A DNA stretch of 64,000 bases from Paenibacillus dokdonensis (GTDB lineage Bacteria > Bacillota > Bacilli > Paenibacillales > Paenibacillaceae). The stretch lies in assembly GCF_004916975.1 (NCBI RefSeq), contig NZ_STGQ01000001.1, forward strand, positions 520,993 through 584,992. The letters are read 5' to 3'. The position numbers were made by a program, and so were the translations under genes. The notes beneath the pieces are model-generated. The model was not told the DNA's origin. It worked only from the letters and a program-made list of their open reading frames with translations, and made no database searches. Positions 18,225 through 27,333 of the stretch are shown here, one piece after another (within the stretch, counting starts at the first letter, position 1; every line of letters begins with the position of its first letter).

Positions 18225-19112
18225 ATGAGTATTCTGGGAGCAATTGAAGCTGGAGGAACTAAATTTGTATGCGGAATCGGCAAGGAAGACGGAACTGTGC
18301 TTGAACGGGTAAGTTTTCCAACGACAATACCGGAAGAAACGATGGCACAGGTGGTCGCGTTCTTTCAAAATAAAGGCGTGGAAGCCATTGGTGTCGGCTC
18401 GTTCGGACCGATCGATCCCGTCAAAGGAAGTCCTACATACGGACGGATTACAACAACACCCAAACCACATTGGAGCAATTTTGATATTGTAGGGCATTTG
18501 GGATCCTATTTTGAGGTGCCTATCGAATTTGATACCGATGTGAATGGAGCAGCGCTTGGTGAATATACATGGGGCGCAGCGCAAGGATATGACAGTTGTC
18601 TCTATATTACAGTAGGAACCGGCATTGGAGCTGGAGCTGTGGTCGGCGGCGAGCTGGTTCACGGGCTTTCTCATCCTGAAATGGGACATATTCTGGTGCG
18701 CCGTCATCCGGACGATAAGTTCGAAGGCTTTTGCCCGTATCATGGCGACTGCCTTGAAGGTGTGGCTGCGGGTCCTTCTTTGTCGAAAAGATGGGGAGTT
18801 CAAGGCGTGGAACTAACCCCAGATCATCCTGCATGGGAAATGGAAGCCTACTATCTCGCGCAGGCTCTGATGAATTATATCCTGATCCTGTCCCCGCAAA
18901 AAATTGTTATGGGCGGCGGCGTGATGAAGCAGCAGCAGCTGTTCCCGCTGATTCATTCCAAACTTCAGGAGCTGCTGAACGGTTATGTCCAGCTTCCTGC
19001 GATTCATGATCAAATTGCTGATTACATTGTTTCTCCGCAGCTTGGAGACAATGCGGGATTATGCGGAGCGCTCGCACTGGCCAAAAAGGCCTTGGCAGCC
19101 GTTTCTGTATAA
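18225..19112 (+). CDS. ROK-family fructokinase-like sugar kinase
   Basis: 295 aa. The ATP site is EAGGTKFVCG at the N-terminus, then DTDVNGAALGE with the catalytic Asp region, GTGIGAG, and the zinc motif with HILVRRH and CPYHGDCLEG. These features match the zinc-dependent fructokinase branch (B. subtilis YdhR/GmuE). It phosphorylates a hexose, most likely fructose, in the cytosol. The ATG at 18225 is preferred because AGGAGGG precedes it. Monocistronic, with its own promoter and terminator. Confidence 0.85.
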   Translation: MSILGAIEAGGTKFVCGIGKEDGTVLERVSFPTTIPEETMAQVVAFFQNKGVEAIGVGSFGPIDPVKGSPTYGRITTTPKPHWSNFDIVGHLGSYFEVPIEFDTDVNGAALGEYTWGAAQGYDSCLYITVGTGIGAGAVVGGELVHGLSHPEMGHILVRRHPDDKFEGFCPYHGDCLEGVAAGPSLSKRWGVQGVELTPDHPAWEMEAYYLAQALMNYILILSPQKIVMGGGVMKQQQLFPLIHSKLQELLNGYVQLPAIHDQIADYIVSPQLGDNAGLCGALALAKKALAAVSV

Positions 19113-19133
19113 GCTGATAAAAAGCAAACAAAA

Positions 19134-19172
19134 AAAGGACAAGATCCCTTCAAAGGGGGCCTTGTCCTTTTT
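19134..19172. terminator. bidirectional terminator
   Basis: AAAGGACAAG and CTTGTCCTTT pair around CCC/GGG with T-runs on both strands, serving the ROK kinase gene and the convergent small gene at 19182. Confidence 0.85.
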
Positions 19173-19181
19173 ATATCTGTC

Positions 19182-19490
19182 CTAATCCGTAAAATACGGT
19201 ATGCCGACGACCATGCTCAGAAACTCCCGGAGCTCCGCTGCCTCCGCTTCAGAAAGCTTGAAGACGGATTCGAGATATCCAGGCTCCTCCACATCATCCG
19301 CACCAATAACGGCACTGATTCCCTGCTGTAAATCAGCCACAAGGCTTTTACCATAGAATAACGCTGTATTGGTTACGGCGAGATCGAAACGTTTGAGGGA
19401 TGGGCCCAAAAAAGTGACAAACCTTGTAGAGGTCTGCTCCGTGTTGTCCGCTAAAAAATCCAGTTCTCCATGCTGAGGCATGTTGTTCAT
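19182..19490 (-). CDS. small DUF3055-like cytosolic protein
   Basis: 102 aa, acidic, no signal or membrane segment. TRFVTFLGPSLKRFDLAVTNTALFYGKSLVADLQ followed by DDVEEPGYLESVFKLSEAEAAELREFL resembles the DUF3055 (SAV0927-like) family of Firmicutes as I recall it. No known function. AAGGAG precedes the ATG. Divergent from the HRDC gene. Confidence 0.6.
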   Translation of the reverse strand: MNNMPQHGELDFLADNTEQTSTRFVTFLGPSLKRFDLAVTNTALFYGKSLVADLQQGISAVIGADDVEEPGYLESVFKLSEAEAAELREFLSMVVGIPYFTD

Positions 19491-19553
19491 ATCACTCCTT
19501 GAATCTAGGGTTTCATCTTCCTGTTATTATAAAGCAAAAAGCACAGTTTTTCA

Positions 19554-19581
19554 TTGACCATTTATGATGATGTGGTATGAT
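19554..19581 (+). promoter_or_regulatory. sigma-A promoter of HRDC gene
   Basis: TTGACC (19554-19559) and TATGAT (19576-19581) with 16 bp between them. The RNA would start near 19588 and meet a terminator about 60 nt later. Confidence 0.65.
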
Positions 19582-19613
19582 CTTGAATAACAGCATAATC
19601 TCATTTCGGGGAA

Positions 19614-19648
19614 GCACCTCTCTTGCATTTTAAGAGAGGTGTTTTTTG
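19614..19648 (+). terminator. terminator hairpin in the leader of the HRDC gene
   Basis: ACCTCTCTT pairs with AAGAGAGGT, followed by GTTTTTTGTT. It lies between the promoter and the gene start, so it would truncate the transcript or define a short RNA of about 60 nt. Confidence 0.75.
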
Positions 19649-19681
19649 TTGTGCTGATTTTTAATCGTGGAGGTCATAAGA

Positions 19682-20686
19682 ATGCAGATTGTTTTTATGA
19701 ATCGTTTGGTTAAAGAAAGCGGGAGCGACGAAAGCAGGGCAGAAGTATGGATTGAAGAGGCAGAAGGTGCCTGGAAACTGGGATGGAGGGATATGCATGA
19801 CAGCGGTGGGGTTCAGGAAAGCATTTGGTATGAAGGCAGCTCGTGGAATGAAATGCTATACATTTACCGGCATGAGCTCGCCGTTAAGCTCGGCCAAGGA
19901 TTCAGGCCATTAATCGATGGCATGCTGCTTGATGAGGAGGGTCAGAAGGGGAGAAGCCAGTCCATCCAGAAGCTCTACTGCTATAGTGAACTGAACTACC
20001 AAGAGGCGCTATACAATGAGCTATGTGCCTGGAGACGCAAAAAAGCAGCGGCAGAACGAAAGGCACCCTATTTTATTGCTACCAACAGGCTTTTAAGGCT
20101 CATCAGTTCTTTTGTACCGGTGACTGTGGAGGAATTGCTGCAGCTTCCGGGTGTGGGAGAGAACAAGGCTGTGGAATATGGTGCGGATATTCTGAACTTG
20201 ACTTTAGGCCAGGAACGCAGCCATAACTTCCCGCTGGACTGGGTTCAGGACATGCTGGATGAGCATACCTATGAATCCTGGGTTTACAAGCAGAAGGAGC
20301 TGAAATACAAACAGGACCTGGATAAATACCGGACCAAGCAAATGCTGCTAAGAGGCATTAGTGAAGGCAAACGTCTGGAGCAGATGGAGCAGGAAAGCAG
20401 TCTGACAAGACGTGAGCTGGTGGAGTCGCTGGAACAGTTGGAGAAGGAAGGCTATGATGTGGACACTTTGATCGCAGGAGAACTGCAGGAGATGCCGCAG
20501 TCAGAACAGTCAGAGATCTGGAACGCCTTCGAAGAACTGGGTGATGCGCTTCTGAAGCCAATCCTGCAGCGGGTATACGGTCAGGAAACAGCGGCAGGTT
20601 CTGTGATGGAGCTGCGTTATGAACGTTTGCGTCTGATCCGGATGCGTTTCCGCAGAGAAGGCGAGAGCAGAAGAAACGCGGGATAA
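19682..20686 (+). CDS. HRDC-domain protein
   Basis: 334 aa. The middle (about residues 112-180: ALYNELCAWRRKKAAAERKAP, then LLQLPGVGENKAVEYGADIL) is an HRDC nucleic-acid-binding domain as found after RecQ helicases. There is no helicase, nuclease or membrane part. The N-terminal 100 residues and the charged C-terminal helices are not recognised. It could be a DNA-binding accessory factor. The ATG at 19682 is chosen because GGAGG precedes it. The leader contains a premature terminator. Confidence 0.75.
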   Translation: MQIVFMNRLVKESGSDESRAEVWIEEAEGAWKLGWRDMHDSGGVQESIWYEGSSWNEMLYIYRHELAVKLGQGFRPLIDGMLLDEEGQKGRSQSIQKLYCYSELNYQEALYNELCAWRRKKAAAERKAPYFIATNRLLRLISSFVPVTVEELLQLPGVGENKAVEYGADILNLTLGQERSHNFPLDWVQDMLDEHTYESWVYKQKELKYKQDLDKYRTKQMLLRGISEGKRLEQMEQESSLTRRELVESLEQLEKEGYDVDTLIAGELQEMPQSEQSEIWNAFEELGDALLKPILQRVYGQETAAGSVMELRYERLRLIRMRFRREGESRRNAG

Positions 20687-20727
20687 TCAATCAGCAGAGG
20701 GTCATTGAAGTCCAAGCATCTTGGAAC

Positions 20728-20779
20728 GCAAAAAGGACGAAGTAGCTTTTATTGTTAAAAGCATAACTTCGTCCTTTGT
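20728..20779. terminator. terminator between HRDC gene and corA
   Basis: AAAGGACGAAGT and ACTTCGTCCTTT pair around an AGCTTTT/AAAAGC inner stem. The T-run is stronger on the minus strand, so it mainly serves corA. Confidence 0.8.
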
Positions 20780-20799
20780 ATGTGGGAATCCGAATTCTT

Positions 20800-21735
20800 T
20801 CAGATCCAGTCCTTTTTCCGGAATATGAGCACCATGCTGATACCAAGTAAAACCATGACGCCGATGATGGAGTAATAGCCGTACTTCCAATGTATTTCAG
20901 GTATATAATCAAAGTTCATCCCGTAAATCCCGGTAATGACGGTCAACGGCATGAATATCGTCGTAATGGCAGTAAAAACACGCATGATTTCGTTGGCGCG
21001 ATTGGCGATACTGGATTGGTAGGCTTCACGAAGGTTGCCCATCAGATCGCGGAATGTATCAAAGTTTTCGGAAATCTTCACGGCATTTTCGTAAATGTCG
21101 CTGAAATATTTTTGCAGCTGATCATCAATCAGCCGGAGATCTCTTTTATTCAGCGTATTGATGACTTCCTTCTGAGGGACCAGTACCTTTTTCAGCCATA
21201 AAATCTCGCTGCGCAGACCGATAATTTCATTCAGATGGGATTTTTTCGTATGCATCAGAATGTCTTCTTCCAGCTTCTCAATCTTGGCTTCGATCCGGTC
21301 GCCGACTGTAAAGTAATTGTCTACAACCAAGTCGATCAGCAGATATAAAAAGCGGTCCGGAGTGCTGACTTCCTGTTCCCACAAAATCGGCTTCAGGGAA
21401 CGCAGCTCATTGATCTTTTGCTTGGTCACCGTAATGATAAAATGGCGGCCCAAAAAGACGTTGAGTGCACGCATGAAAATTTCCTCGTCATCAAAACGTA
21501 TAGAGCTTACAACGATAAAATAGTGGCTTTCATAAATTTCGATCTTGGGACGCTGTTCTTCCTCACTCAGACAGTCTTCCACCGCTAAATCATGGAGGGA
21601 AAACAAAGGCTGCAAAAGGGTAAGGTCGTCAACATCCGCATCGATCCAGTAGAATCCTGCGGGTGGGGCTGTTAGTGCGGTTTGAATGTCGTCGATCGGG
21701 CTGAAAACGCCGTCGTTCACCAACCGGATTTTCAT
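20800..21735 (-). CDS. corA: CorA-family magnesium/divalent cation channel
   Basis: 311 aa. A long cytoplasmic alpha/beta and helical part ends in two C-terminal membrane helices. The signature YGMNF lies between them (GIYGMNFDYIPE), followed by the second helix and a KKDW tail, as in the pentameric CorA channel. It would import Mg2+ or Co2+. It is preceded by GGAGGAG. It has a long upstream region with inverted repeats, but no M-box was recognised. Confidence 0.9.
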   Translation of the reverse strand: MKIRLVNDGVFSPIDDIQTALTAPPAGFYWIDADVDDLTLLQPLFSLHDLAVEDCLSEEEQRPKIEIYESHYFIVVSSIRFDDEEIFMRALNVFLGRHFIITVTKQKINELRSLKPILWEQEVSTPDRFLYLLIDLVVDNYFTVGDRIEAKIEKLEEDILMHTKKSHLNEIIGLRSEILWLKKVLVPQKEVINTLNKRDLRLIDDQLQKYFSDIYENAVKISENFDTFRDLMGNLREAYQSSIANRANEIMRVFTAITTIFMPLTVITGIYGMNFDYIPEIHWKYGYYSIIGVMVLLGISMVLIFRKKDWI

Positions 21736-22192
21736 ATGATTTCACTCCTCCATCCCCTCACGCGATGCATGATCAGGGGAACGCTTGTTTAGAGCATAGG
21801 AAAGAAATCAGCATTACCGGTCAGAAATAGAGGGTTAGAGAAGGGGTACATTGACAAAAGCAACGAAAACTTCCCTATGCCGGCAAGCTGATATCAGTTC
21901 TATGCAGTTGTGTTCATTTGCATTCAGCTTCGGGCTCGGGTCGCCTTCCATCTTACATGTCACCTCTGTCATATAGGTTTAAACACTTGTCTAGTATAAC
22001 GCCGGGCCATGGACCTTTCAAGAAGAAAATGGCTCGCCCGGCGATCCCGCTTACAGCGTATGACAAAGGCTGGAAATCGGTGAAGAAAAAATAAGTTTAA
22101 GGTCAGACCGTGAGCATCTTGACGAAGGATAGGAATATGAATTAAAGTAAGGAACAAGATCAATATTTAAATCAAAATTTAATATTGCGAAA
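21736..22192. other. gene-free region between corA and the SAM riboswitch
   Basis: 457 bp without a credible gene. It holds two dyads. At 21885-21930 AAGCTGA/TCAGCTT encloses ATGCA/TGCAT. At 22000-22043 CGCCGGGC pairs with GCCCGGCG. The first lies in what would be the corA leader. A weak promoter for the met operon (TTGACG at 22119, TAAAGT at 22143) is possible. Confidence 0.5.
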
Positions 22193-22318
22193 TCTTATCA
22201 AGAGCAGGTGGAGGGACTAGCCCGATGAAACCCGGCAACCGGCGTATGTTACGCACGGTGCTAATTCTTGCAGGAACATGATGCAGCTAGCAGCTGATTC
22301 CTGACAGATGAGAGAGGC
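22193..22318 (+). ncRNA. SAM-I (S-box) riboswitch
   Basis: The core is complete: CTTATCAAGAGCAGGTGGAG, GGGACTAGCCCGATGAAACC, CGGCAACC, the CACGGTGCTAATTC joining region and the closing CTGACAGATGAGAGAG. It binds S-adenosylmethionine and switches off the met operon downstream through the adjacent terminator. Confidence 0.97.
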
Positions 22319-22332
22319 GTATGAATTAACGT

Positions 22333-22371
22333 GATGACCTTTCTCTATGCAATGAGAAGGTCATTTTTTGT
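22333..22371 (+). terminator. SAM riboswitch terminator
   Basis: ATGACCTTTCTC and GAGAAGGTCAT form the stem, with ATTTTTTGTT behind it. This is the expression platform of the S-box. Confidence 0.9.
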
Positions 22372-22431
22372 TATATACACCTTGCTCCCCGAATGATTTT
22401 CGCCACCTTAACAAAAAAGGAGTGTTGAATC

Positions 22432-23367
22432 ATGCCGATTAAAATTCCGGATACCCTGCCGGCCAAAGAGATTCTAAGCGGAGAAAATATTTTCGTGATG
22501 GATGACAGCAAGGCTTATCATCAGGATATCCGTCCCCTGCGGATCGCGATCCTGAACATTATGCCGACCAAGGAAACGACTGAAACGCAGCTGCTGCGCC
22601 TTCTGGGCAACTCACCGCTCCAAGTCGAGATCACACTGCTGCATCCAAGCTCGCATACATCCAAAAATACTTCTCAGGAGCATCTTGAAGCTTTTTATAA
22701 GACGTTTGACGAGGTACGCCACCGCCGTTTTGACGGCATGATTATTACCGGAGCCCCTGTGGAGCAGATGGATTTTGAAGATGTGAACTACTGGGATGAG
22801 CTTCAGGAAATTATGGACTGGTCCAAATCCAATGTCACCTCGACGCTGCATATCTGTTGGGCCTCGCAGGCAGGATTGTATCATCATTTTGGTGTGCCGA
22901 AATGGGATCTGGCGAAAAAATGCTTCGGCGTATTTCCACACACAATTAATCAGCAAAACGTCAAGCTTCTGCGCGGATTTGATGAAGTCTTTTATGTACC
23001 TCAGTCCCGTCATACAGAGGTACGGCGCGAGGACATCGAGATCATTGATGAGCTGGAAATTTTGTCCGAATCCGAGGAAGCCGGAATTTATCTGGTGGCT
23101 ACCAACGATGGCAAACAGATTTTCGTGACGGGCCATTCAGAATATGATCCGTATTCCCTGAAATGGGAGTATGAACGCGATATTGCCAAGGGCATGGAGA
23201 TGGAAATTCCAAAGCATTATTACCCGAATGATGATCCGAGCCGGATTCCTCCTACGGTATGGCGGGCCCATGCAAACTTATTATTCTCTAATTGGTTGAA
23301 TTACTATGTATATCAGGAAACACCTTATGACATTGAAGAGGCTGCAGAAGTTTGGCCGCAGATCTGA
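22432..23367 (+). CDS. metA: homoserine O-acetyltransferase (MetA)
   Basis: 311 aa of the HTS family. Catalytic Cys142 is in HICWASQAG, and His235 and Glu237 are in TGHSEYD. Residue 111 is Glu (GAPVEQMDF), which in characterised MetA enzymes selects acetyl-CoA, while Gly111 selects succinyl-CoA. It therefore probably makes O-acetylhomoserine. First gene of an S-box-controlled operon metA-metI-metC. AAGGAG precedes the ATG. Confidence 0.94.
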   Translation: MPIKIPDTLPAKEILSGENIFVMDDSKAYHQDIRPLRIAILNIMPTKETTETQLLRLLGNSPLQVEITLLHPSSHTSKNTSQEHLEAFYKTFDEVRHRRFDGMIITGAPVEQMDFEDVNYWDELQEIMDWSKSNVTSTLHICWASQAGLYHHFGVPKWDLAKKCFGVFPHTINQQNVKLLRGFDEVFYVPQSRHTEVRREDIEIIDELEILSESEEAGIYLVATNDGKQIFVTGHSEYDPYSLKWEYERDIAKGMEMEIPKHYYPNDDPSRIPPTVWRAHANLLFSNWLNYYVYQETPYDIEEAAEVWPQI

Positions 23368-23409
23368 TCAAAGCATCCATCTAAAAGAGAATATGGGGGA
23401 GAAACCGTT

Positions 23410-24597
23410 ATGGAGAAGAAACCATTAAATATTGAAAGTAGACTTGCACAGATTGGCTCGCTCGAAGATCCGGCGACTGGAGCAGTGAATTTTCCGATTT
23501 ATCAGGCGACAGCGTTCCGTCATCCCAAGCTTGGTCAAAGCACGGGGTTTGATTATGCAAGAACGAAGAGCCCGACCCGTAAGGTTCTGGAAGATGCCTC
23601 CGCGCAGCTGGAATCTGGAGACGCCGGTTTTGCGTGCAGCTCCGGTATGGCTGCGCTGCAAACCATCTTTTCATTGTTCGGGCAAGGTGACCATCTGATC
23701 GTATCCCTGGATTTGTATGGTGGTACATATCGCATGCTCGAAAGAATCTTTTCAAAATTCGGTGTTGCTGCGACATACATCGACACGAATAGCCTGGATG
23801 AACTTGAGAAATGCAGACGTCCGGAAACGAAGGCCGTATTTATTGAGACGCCAACGAATCCATTGATGATGATCACGGATATTGAAAAGGTTGCAGCCTG
23901 GGCCAAGCGACACCAGCTGCTGACCATTGTGGACAATACGCTGCTTACGCCGTTCTTCCAGCGTCCGATCGAGCTTGGAGCCGACATTGTCATCCATAGC
24001 GCAACCAAGTATTTGGGCGGACATAATGATGTGCTGGCAGGTCTGATTGTGACCAAAGGGAAAGAGCTGTCGGAAGAAATGTTCTTTCTGCATAACTCCA
24101 TCGGCGCTGTACTGGGAGCCAGTGATTCTTATCAGCTGATGAGAGGGATGAAGACCCTTGCGCTGCGGATGGAGCGGCATGAGAGTAACGCCAAGGTGAT
24201 TGCTGAATTCCTGAAGACACATCCTGCAGTTGACGAAGTGTTTCATCCGGCCTTCCCGGATCACCCGGGACATGATATTCAAAACAAGCAGTCCAGCGGG
24301 AATACAGGGATTTTCTCCTTTAAAGTGAAGGATGCCCGCTATGTGGAGCCCGTTCTTCGCCACATTCAGCTGATCGCATTTGCCGAAAGTCTGGGTGGAG
24401 TGGAATCTCTGATGACCTATCCGGCCGTTCAAACCCATGCGGATATTCCAGAAGAAATTCGTAAAGCGGTTGGCGTGGACGACAGATTGCTGCGATTCTC
24501 GGTCGGTATTGAACATATCGATGATTTGATTGCAGATCTCGGAGGGGCGCTGGACGCTGCTATAGAGGAAATTGAAGGGGGAAAGCATCATGAGTGA
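23410..24597 (+). CDS. metI: cystathionine gamma-synthase / O-acetylhomoserine thiolyase MetI
   Basis: 395-aa Cys/Met metabolism PLP enzyme. The PLP lysine is in HSATKYLGGHND; also FDYARTKSPTR, ACSSGMAAL and the C-terminal SLGGVESLMTYPA. It would join cysteine or sulfide to the O-acetylhomoserine made by MetA. It lies 42 bp after metA and overlaps metC by 8 bp, the same metIC order as B. subtilis. Confidence 0.9.
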   Translation: MEKKPLNIESRLAQIGSLEDPATGAVNFPIYQATAFRHPKLGQSTGFDYARTKSPTRKVLEDASAQLESGDAGFACSSGMAALQTIFSLFGQGDHLIVSLDLYGGTYRMLERIFSKFGVAATYIDTNSLDELEKCRRPETKAVFIETPTNPLMMITDIEKVAAWAKRHQLLTIVDNTLLTPFFQRPIELGADIVIHSATKYLGGHNDVLAGLIVTKGKELSEEMFFLHNSIGAVLGASDSYQLMRGMKTLALRMERHESNAKVIAEFLKTHPAVDEVFHPAFPDHPGHDIQNKQSSGNTGIFSFKVKDARYVEPVLRHIQLIAFAESLGGVESLMTYPAVQTHADIPEEIRKAVGVDDRLLRFSVGIEHIDDLIADLGGALDAAIEEIEGGKHHE

Positions 24598-25768
24598 TAA
24601 CGGTAAAGAGCAAAACAACCATGAAAATAAATTAAAGTTTGCAACCAAGCTTTTGCATTTTGGTTCCGAAATTGACAGTACCACCGGAGCATCAAGCGTA
24701 CCGATCTACCAGGCTTCAACCTTTCACCATGAGGATGTGTTCAATCCTCCGGTTCATGACTACAGCCGTTCCGGCAACCCGACGCGGCAGGCGCTTGAGG
24801 ATTACATCGCTCTGCTCGAAGGCGGAGTCCGCGGGTTTGCCTATTCCTCCGGCATGGCCGCCATCTCCAGCACTTTCATGATGCTGTCCGCAGGCGACCA
24901 TATGATTGTGACGGAAGATGTATACGGCGGTACATATCGTTTGCTCACCAGCATTCTGAGCCGTCTTGGCATTGAAAGCACCTTTGTGGATATGACGGAT
25001 CTGGATCAGGTTAAAGCAGCTTTGAAGCCGAACACCAAAGCTGTTTATATGGAAACACCATCGAATCCTACCCTGAAAATTACCGACATTGCGGCGGTTA
25101 CCTCCTGGGCACAGGAACATGATCTCCTGACGATGCTGGATAACACGTTTATGACGCCATATTACCAACGGCCGATTGAGCTTGGGGTTGATATTGTGCT
25201 GCATAGTGCCACCAAGTTTTTAGGGGGACACAGTGATGTGCTGGCAGGACTGGCCGTAGCGCGAACTCACTCCATTGGCACACAGCTCAAGCAGCTTCAG
25301 AATGGACTGGGCACTGTGCTGGGGGTGCAGGATTCCTGGCTGCTCATACGGGGGATGAAAACTTTGCAGGCACGAATGAACCATAGTGAGCAAAGTGCGG
25401 CTGTACTGGCCGCGTGGTTGAAGGGACGCCCGGACATTGATCAAGTGTACTATCCTGGCCTGCTGGATCATCCTGGCCGTGAGGTTCATGAGAAGCAGTC
25501 TACCGGTTATGGAGCTGTCGTGTCCTTCGACGTAGGCTCCGGCGAACGCGCCAAACAGGTGCTGAACAAGGTAAGCATTCCGCTCGTGGCTGTGAGCTTG
25601 GGTGCGGTGGAGAGCATTCTTTCTTATCCGGCCATGATGTCCCATGCAGCGATGCCTGCCGAGGTTCGACTCGAACGCGGCATTACGGACGGTTTGCTTC
25701 GCTTCTCCGTTGGACTTGAAGATATCGATGATTTGATCGCAGATCTGGACCAGGCTTTGCAAGGGTAA
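24590..25768 (+). CDS. metC: cystathionine beta-lyase MetC
   Basis: 392-aa paralogue of MetI with PLP lysine in HSATKFLGGHSD, VHDYSRSGNPTR and AYSSGMAAIS. It would cleave cystathionine to homocysteine, pyruvate and ammonia. ATG 24590 is preferred to an upstream TTG because GAAGGGGG precedes it. The gene begins within the last codons of metI. Reaction assignment between the two paralogues rests on gene order. Confidence 0.88.
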   Translation: MSDNGKEQNNHENKLKFATKLLHFGSEIDSTTGASSVPIYQASTFHHEDVFNPPVHDYSRSGNPTRQALEDYIALLEGGVRGFAYSSGMAAISSTFMMLSAGDHMIVTEDVYGGTYRLLTSILSRLGIESTFVDMTDLDQVKAALKPNTKAVYMETPSNPTLKITDIAAVTSWAQEHDLLTMLDNTFMTPYYQRPIELGVDIVLHSATKFLGGHSDVLAGLAVARTHSIGTQLKQLQNGLGTVLGVQDSWLLIRGMKTLQARMNHSEQSAAVLAAWLKGRPDIDQVYYPGLLDHPGREVHEKQSTGYGAVVSFDVGSGERAKQVLNKVSIPLVAVSLGAVESILSYPAMMSHAAMPAEVRLERGITDGLLRFSVGLEDIDDLIADLDQALQG

Positions 25769-25775
25769 TGTATGT

Positions 25776-25810
25776 TGAGAGCACCGTTTTCTTACGGGCT
25801 CTCTTTTTGT
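25776..25810 (+). terminator. terminator of met operon
   Basis: GAGAGC and GCTCTC form the stem with TTTTT behind. Confidence 0.8.
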
Positions 25811-25995
25811 GTCTATTTTGTGAAAAAGAGGATAGAACATCCTTGAACTGACGGGATTTAGGCTAAAATAGGAAAGAGAAAAAAGAAAGTGAAGTTTTTC
25901 TCATAGGGAAATTATGATAAGATGGTATGGATGGTTTAAGGAAATAAGTTCTATATAATTTTTGGAATTGCCATATGATAAGGAGGCTGCCGGAG

Positions 25996-27129
25996 ATGAG
26001 CACAGTAAATCAGATCTTGGACAAAGCGCTGCGGGGTGAACGTCTGAATTTGGAAGACAGCGTGACCCTGTTTGAGAGTGACGAAATTGAAAAAATGGGC
26101 CATGCCGCCGATATCATGATGAAAAGAACACATCCGGATCCGATTACGACATTTGTGATTGGACGGAATGTCAACTATACGAACGTATGCGATACCTTTT
26201 GTACCTTTTGTGCATTTTACCGCAGACCGGGGCATAACGAAGGGTACCTGCTGAACGACGAGGTTATCTTTCAGAAAATCAAAGAAACCGAGGATGTGGA
26301 CGGAACCGAAATCCTGATGCAGGGAGGTACGAATCCGGACTTGCCATTCAGTTATTATACGGATCTGCTTCGTGGTATCAAGCAGCGGTTCCCGAATATT
26401 ACCATGCACTCCTTCTCTCCGGCGGAAATTCGCAAAATGCAGGAAGTATCCGGGCTGCCTTTGGAAGAGGTTATGAGAGAGCTTAAAGCGGCGGGTCTTG
26501 ATTCGCTGCCTGGCGGAGGAGCCGAGATTCTGGATGACCGCATTCGCAAAAAAATCAGCCGTCATAAAGGCACCTGGCGCGATTGGATGGATGTCATGCA
26601 GATGGCTCATAAAGTCGGCATGAATACAACCGCAACGATGGTTATCGGCTTTGGTGAATCGATGGAAGAGCGTGCCCTGCATATGCTTCGTGTTCGTGAG
26701 GCGCAGGATGAGTGCGTGGCTAACGGCTATGACTCTAAAGGTTTCCTTGCCTTCATTCCGTTTACGTTCCAGCCGGACAATACGAGCCTGAAGCGTGAGC
26801 GTGAAACACCGGAAGCTTATCTGAAAACGGTCGCGATCGGCCGCCTTGTGCTTGATAATGTACCGAATCTTCAATCCTCTTGGGTAACTATGGGACCTGA
26901 AGTCGGAAAGTTGTCGCTTAGCTACGGCTGTAACGACTTTGGCAGCACGATGATGGAGGAGAATGTTGTTTCTTCCGCAGGCGCGGTGCATAAAGTCAAT
27001 ATCGCTTCGATTCTGCAATTAATCCGCGAAGCAGGCAAAATTCCGGCACAGCGTAATACCCGCTACGATATTTTGAAGGTGTTCGAAGAGGGAACTGAGA
27101 TTGAACGCGATTTTGTCATGCAGAACTAA
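25996..27129 (+). CDS. mqnC: cyclic dehypoxanthinyl futalosine synthase MqnC
   Basis: 377-aa radical SAM enzyme. The cluster motif is CDTFCTFCAF (CX3CX2C); QGGTNPDLP, SLPGGGAEIL and TTATMVIG(F)GE are typical MqnC segments. It acts in the futalosine route to menaquinone. The ATG at 25996 follows AAGGAGG. It is alone here with its own terminator, and other mqn genes are not in the window. Confidence 0.92.
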   Translation: MSTVNQILDKALRGERLNLEDSVTLFESDEIEKMGHAADIMMKRTHPDPITTFVIGRNVNYTNVCDTFCTFCAFYRRPGHNEGYLLNDEVIFQKIKETEDVDGTEILMQGGTNPDLPFSYYTDLLRGIKQRFPNITMHSFSPAEIRKMQEVSGLPLEEVMRELKAAGLDSLPGGGAEILDDRIRKKISRHKGTWRDWMDVMQMAHKVGMNTTATMVIGFGESMEERALHMLRVREAQDECVANGYDSKGFLAFIPFTFQPDNTSLKRERETPEAYLKTVAIGRLVLDNVPNLQSSWVTMGPEVGKLSLSYGCNDFGSTMMEENVVSSAGAVHKVNIASILQLIREAGKIPAQRNTRYDILKVFEEGTEIERDFVMQN

Positions 27130-27155
27130 TCTATTTACTAATAATTCGTTTTTAC

Positions 27156-27188
27156 AATCCCGCTTCTATGATGAAGCGGGATTTTTTT
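27156..27188 (+). terminator. terminator of mqnC
   Basis: AATCCCGCTTC and GAAGCGGGATT form the stem, followed by a T-run. Confidence 0.9.
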
Positions 27189-27333
27189 AAACCCATCTTA
27201 TTTCTGAATCTGCCATGTACAACATGTCGATTTAACCTGAGAAATGTTAGTCTGTTTTCCATTGATCACTCCCGTATATCCCCTCTGCATAGACATATAC
27301 TTTGTAAGAAGGATTTTGAAAGGAGTGAACTCC

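Noticed and set aside
21736-21960. M-box (Mg2+ riboswitch) upstream of corA
   Set aside because: The conserved AGGTGAGGCTCC and GCTGCTGCCC type segments are not present on the corA strand.
23752-24684. 310-codon open frame antisense to metI
   Set aside because: Shadow frame over a conserved enzyme gene with no start context.
25951-27018. 355-codon open frame antisense to mqnC
   Set aside because: Mirrors the codon pattern of a certain gene; no ribosome site and no protein-like features.
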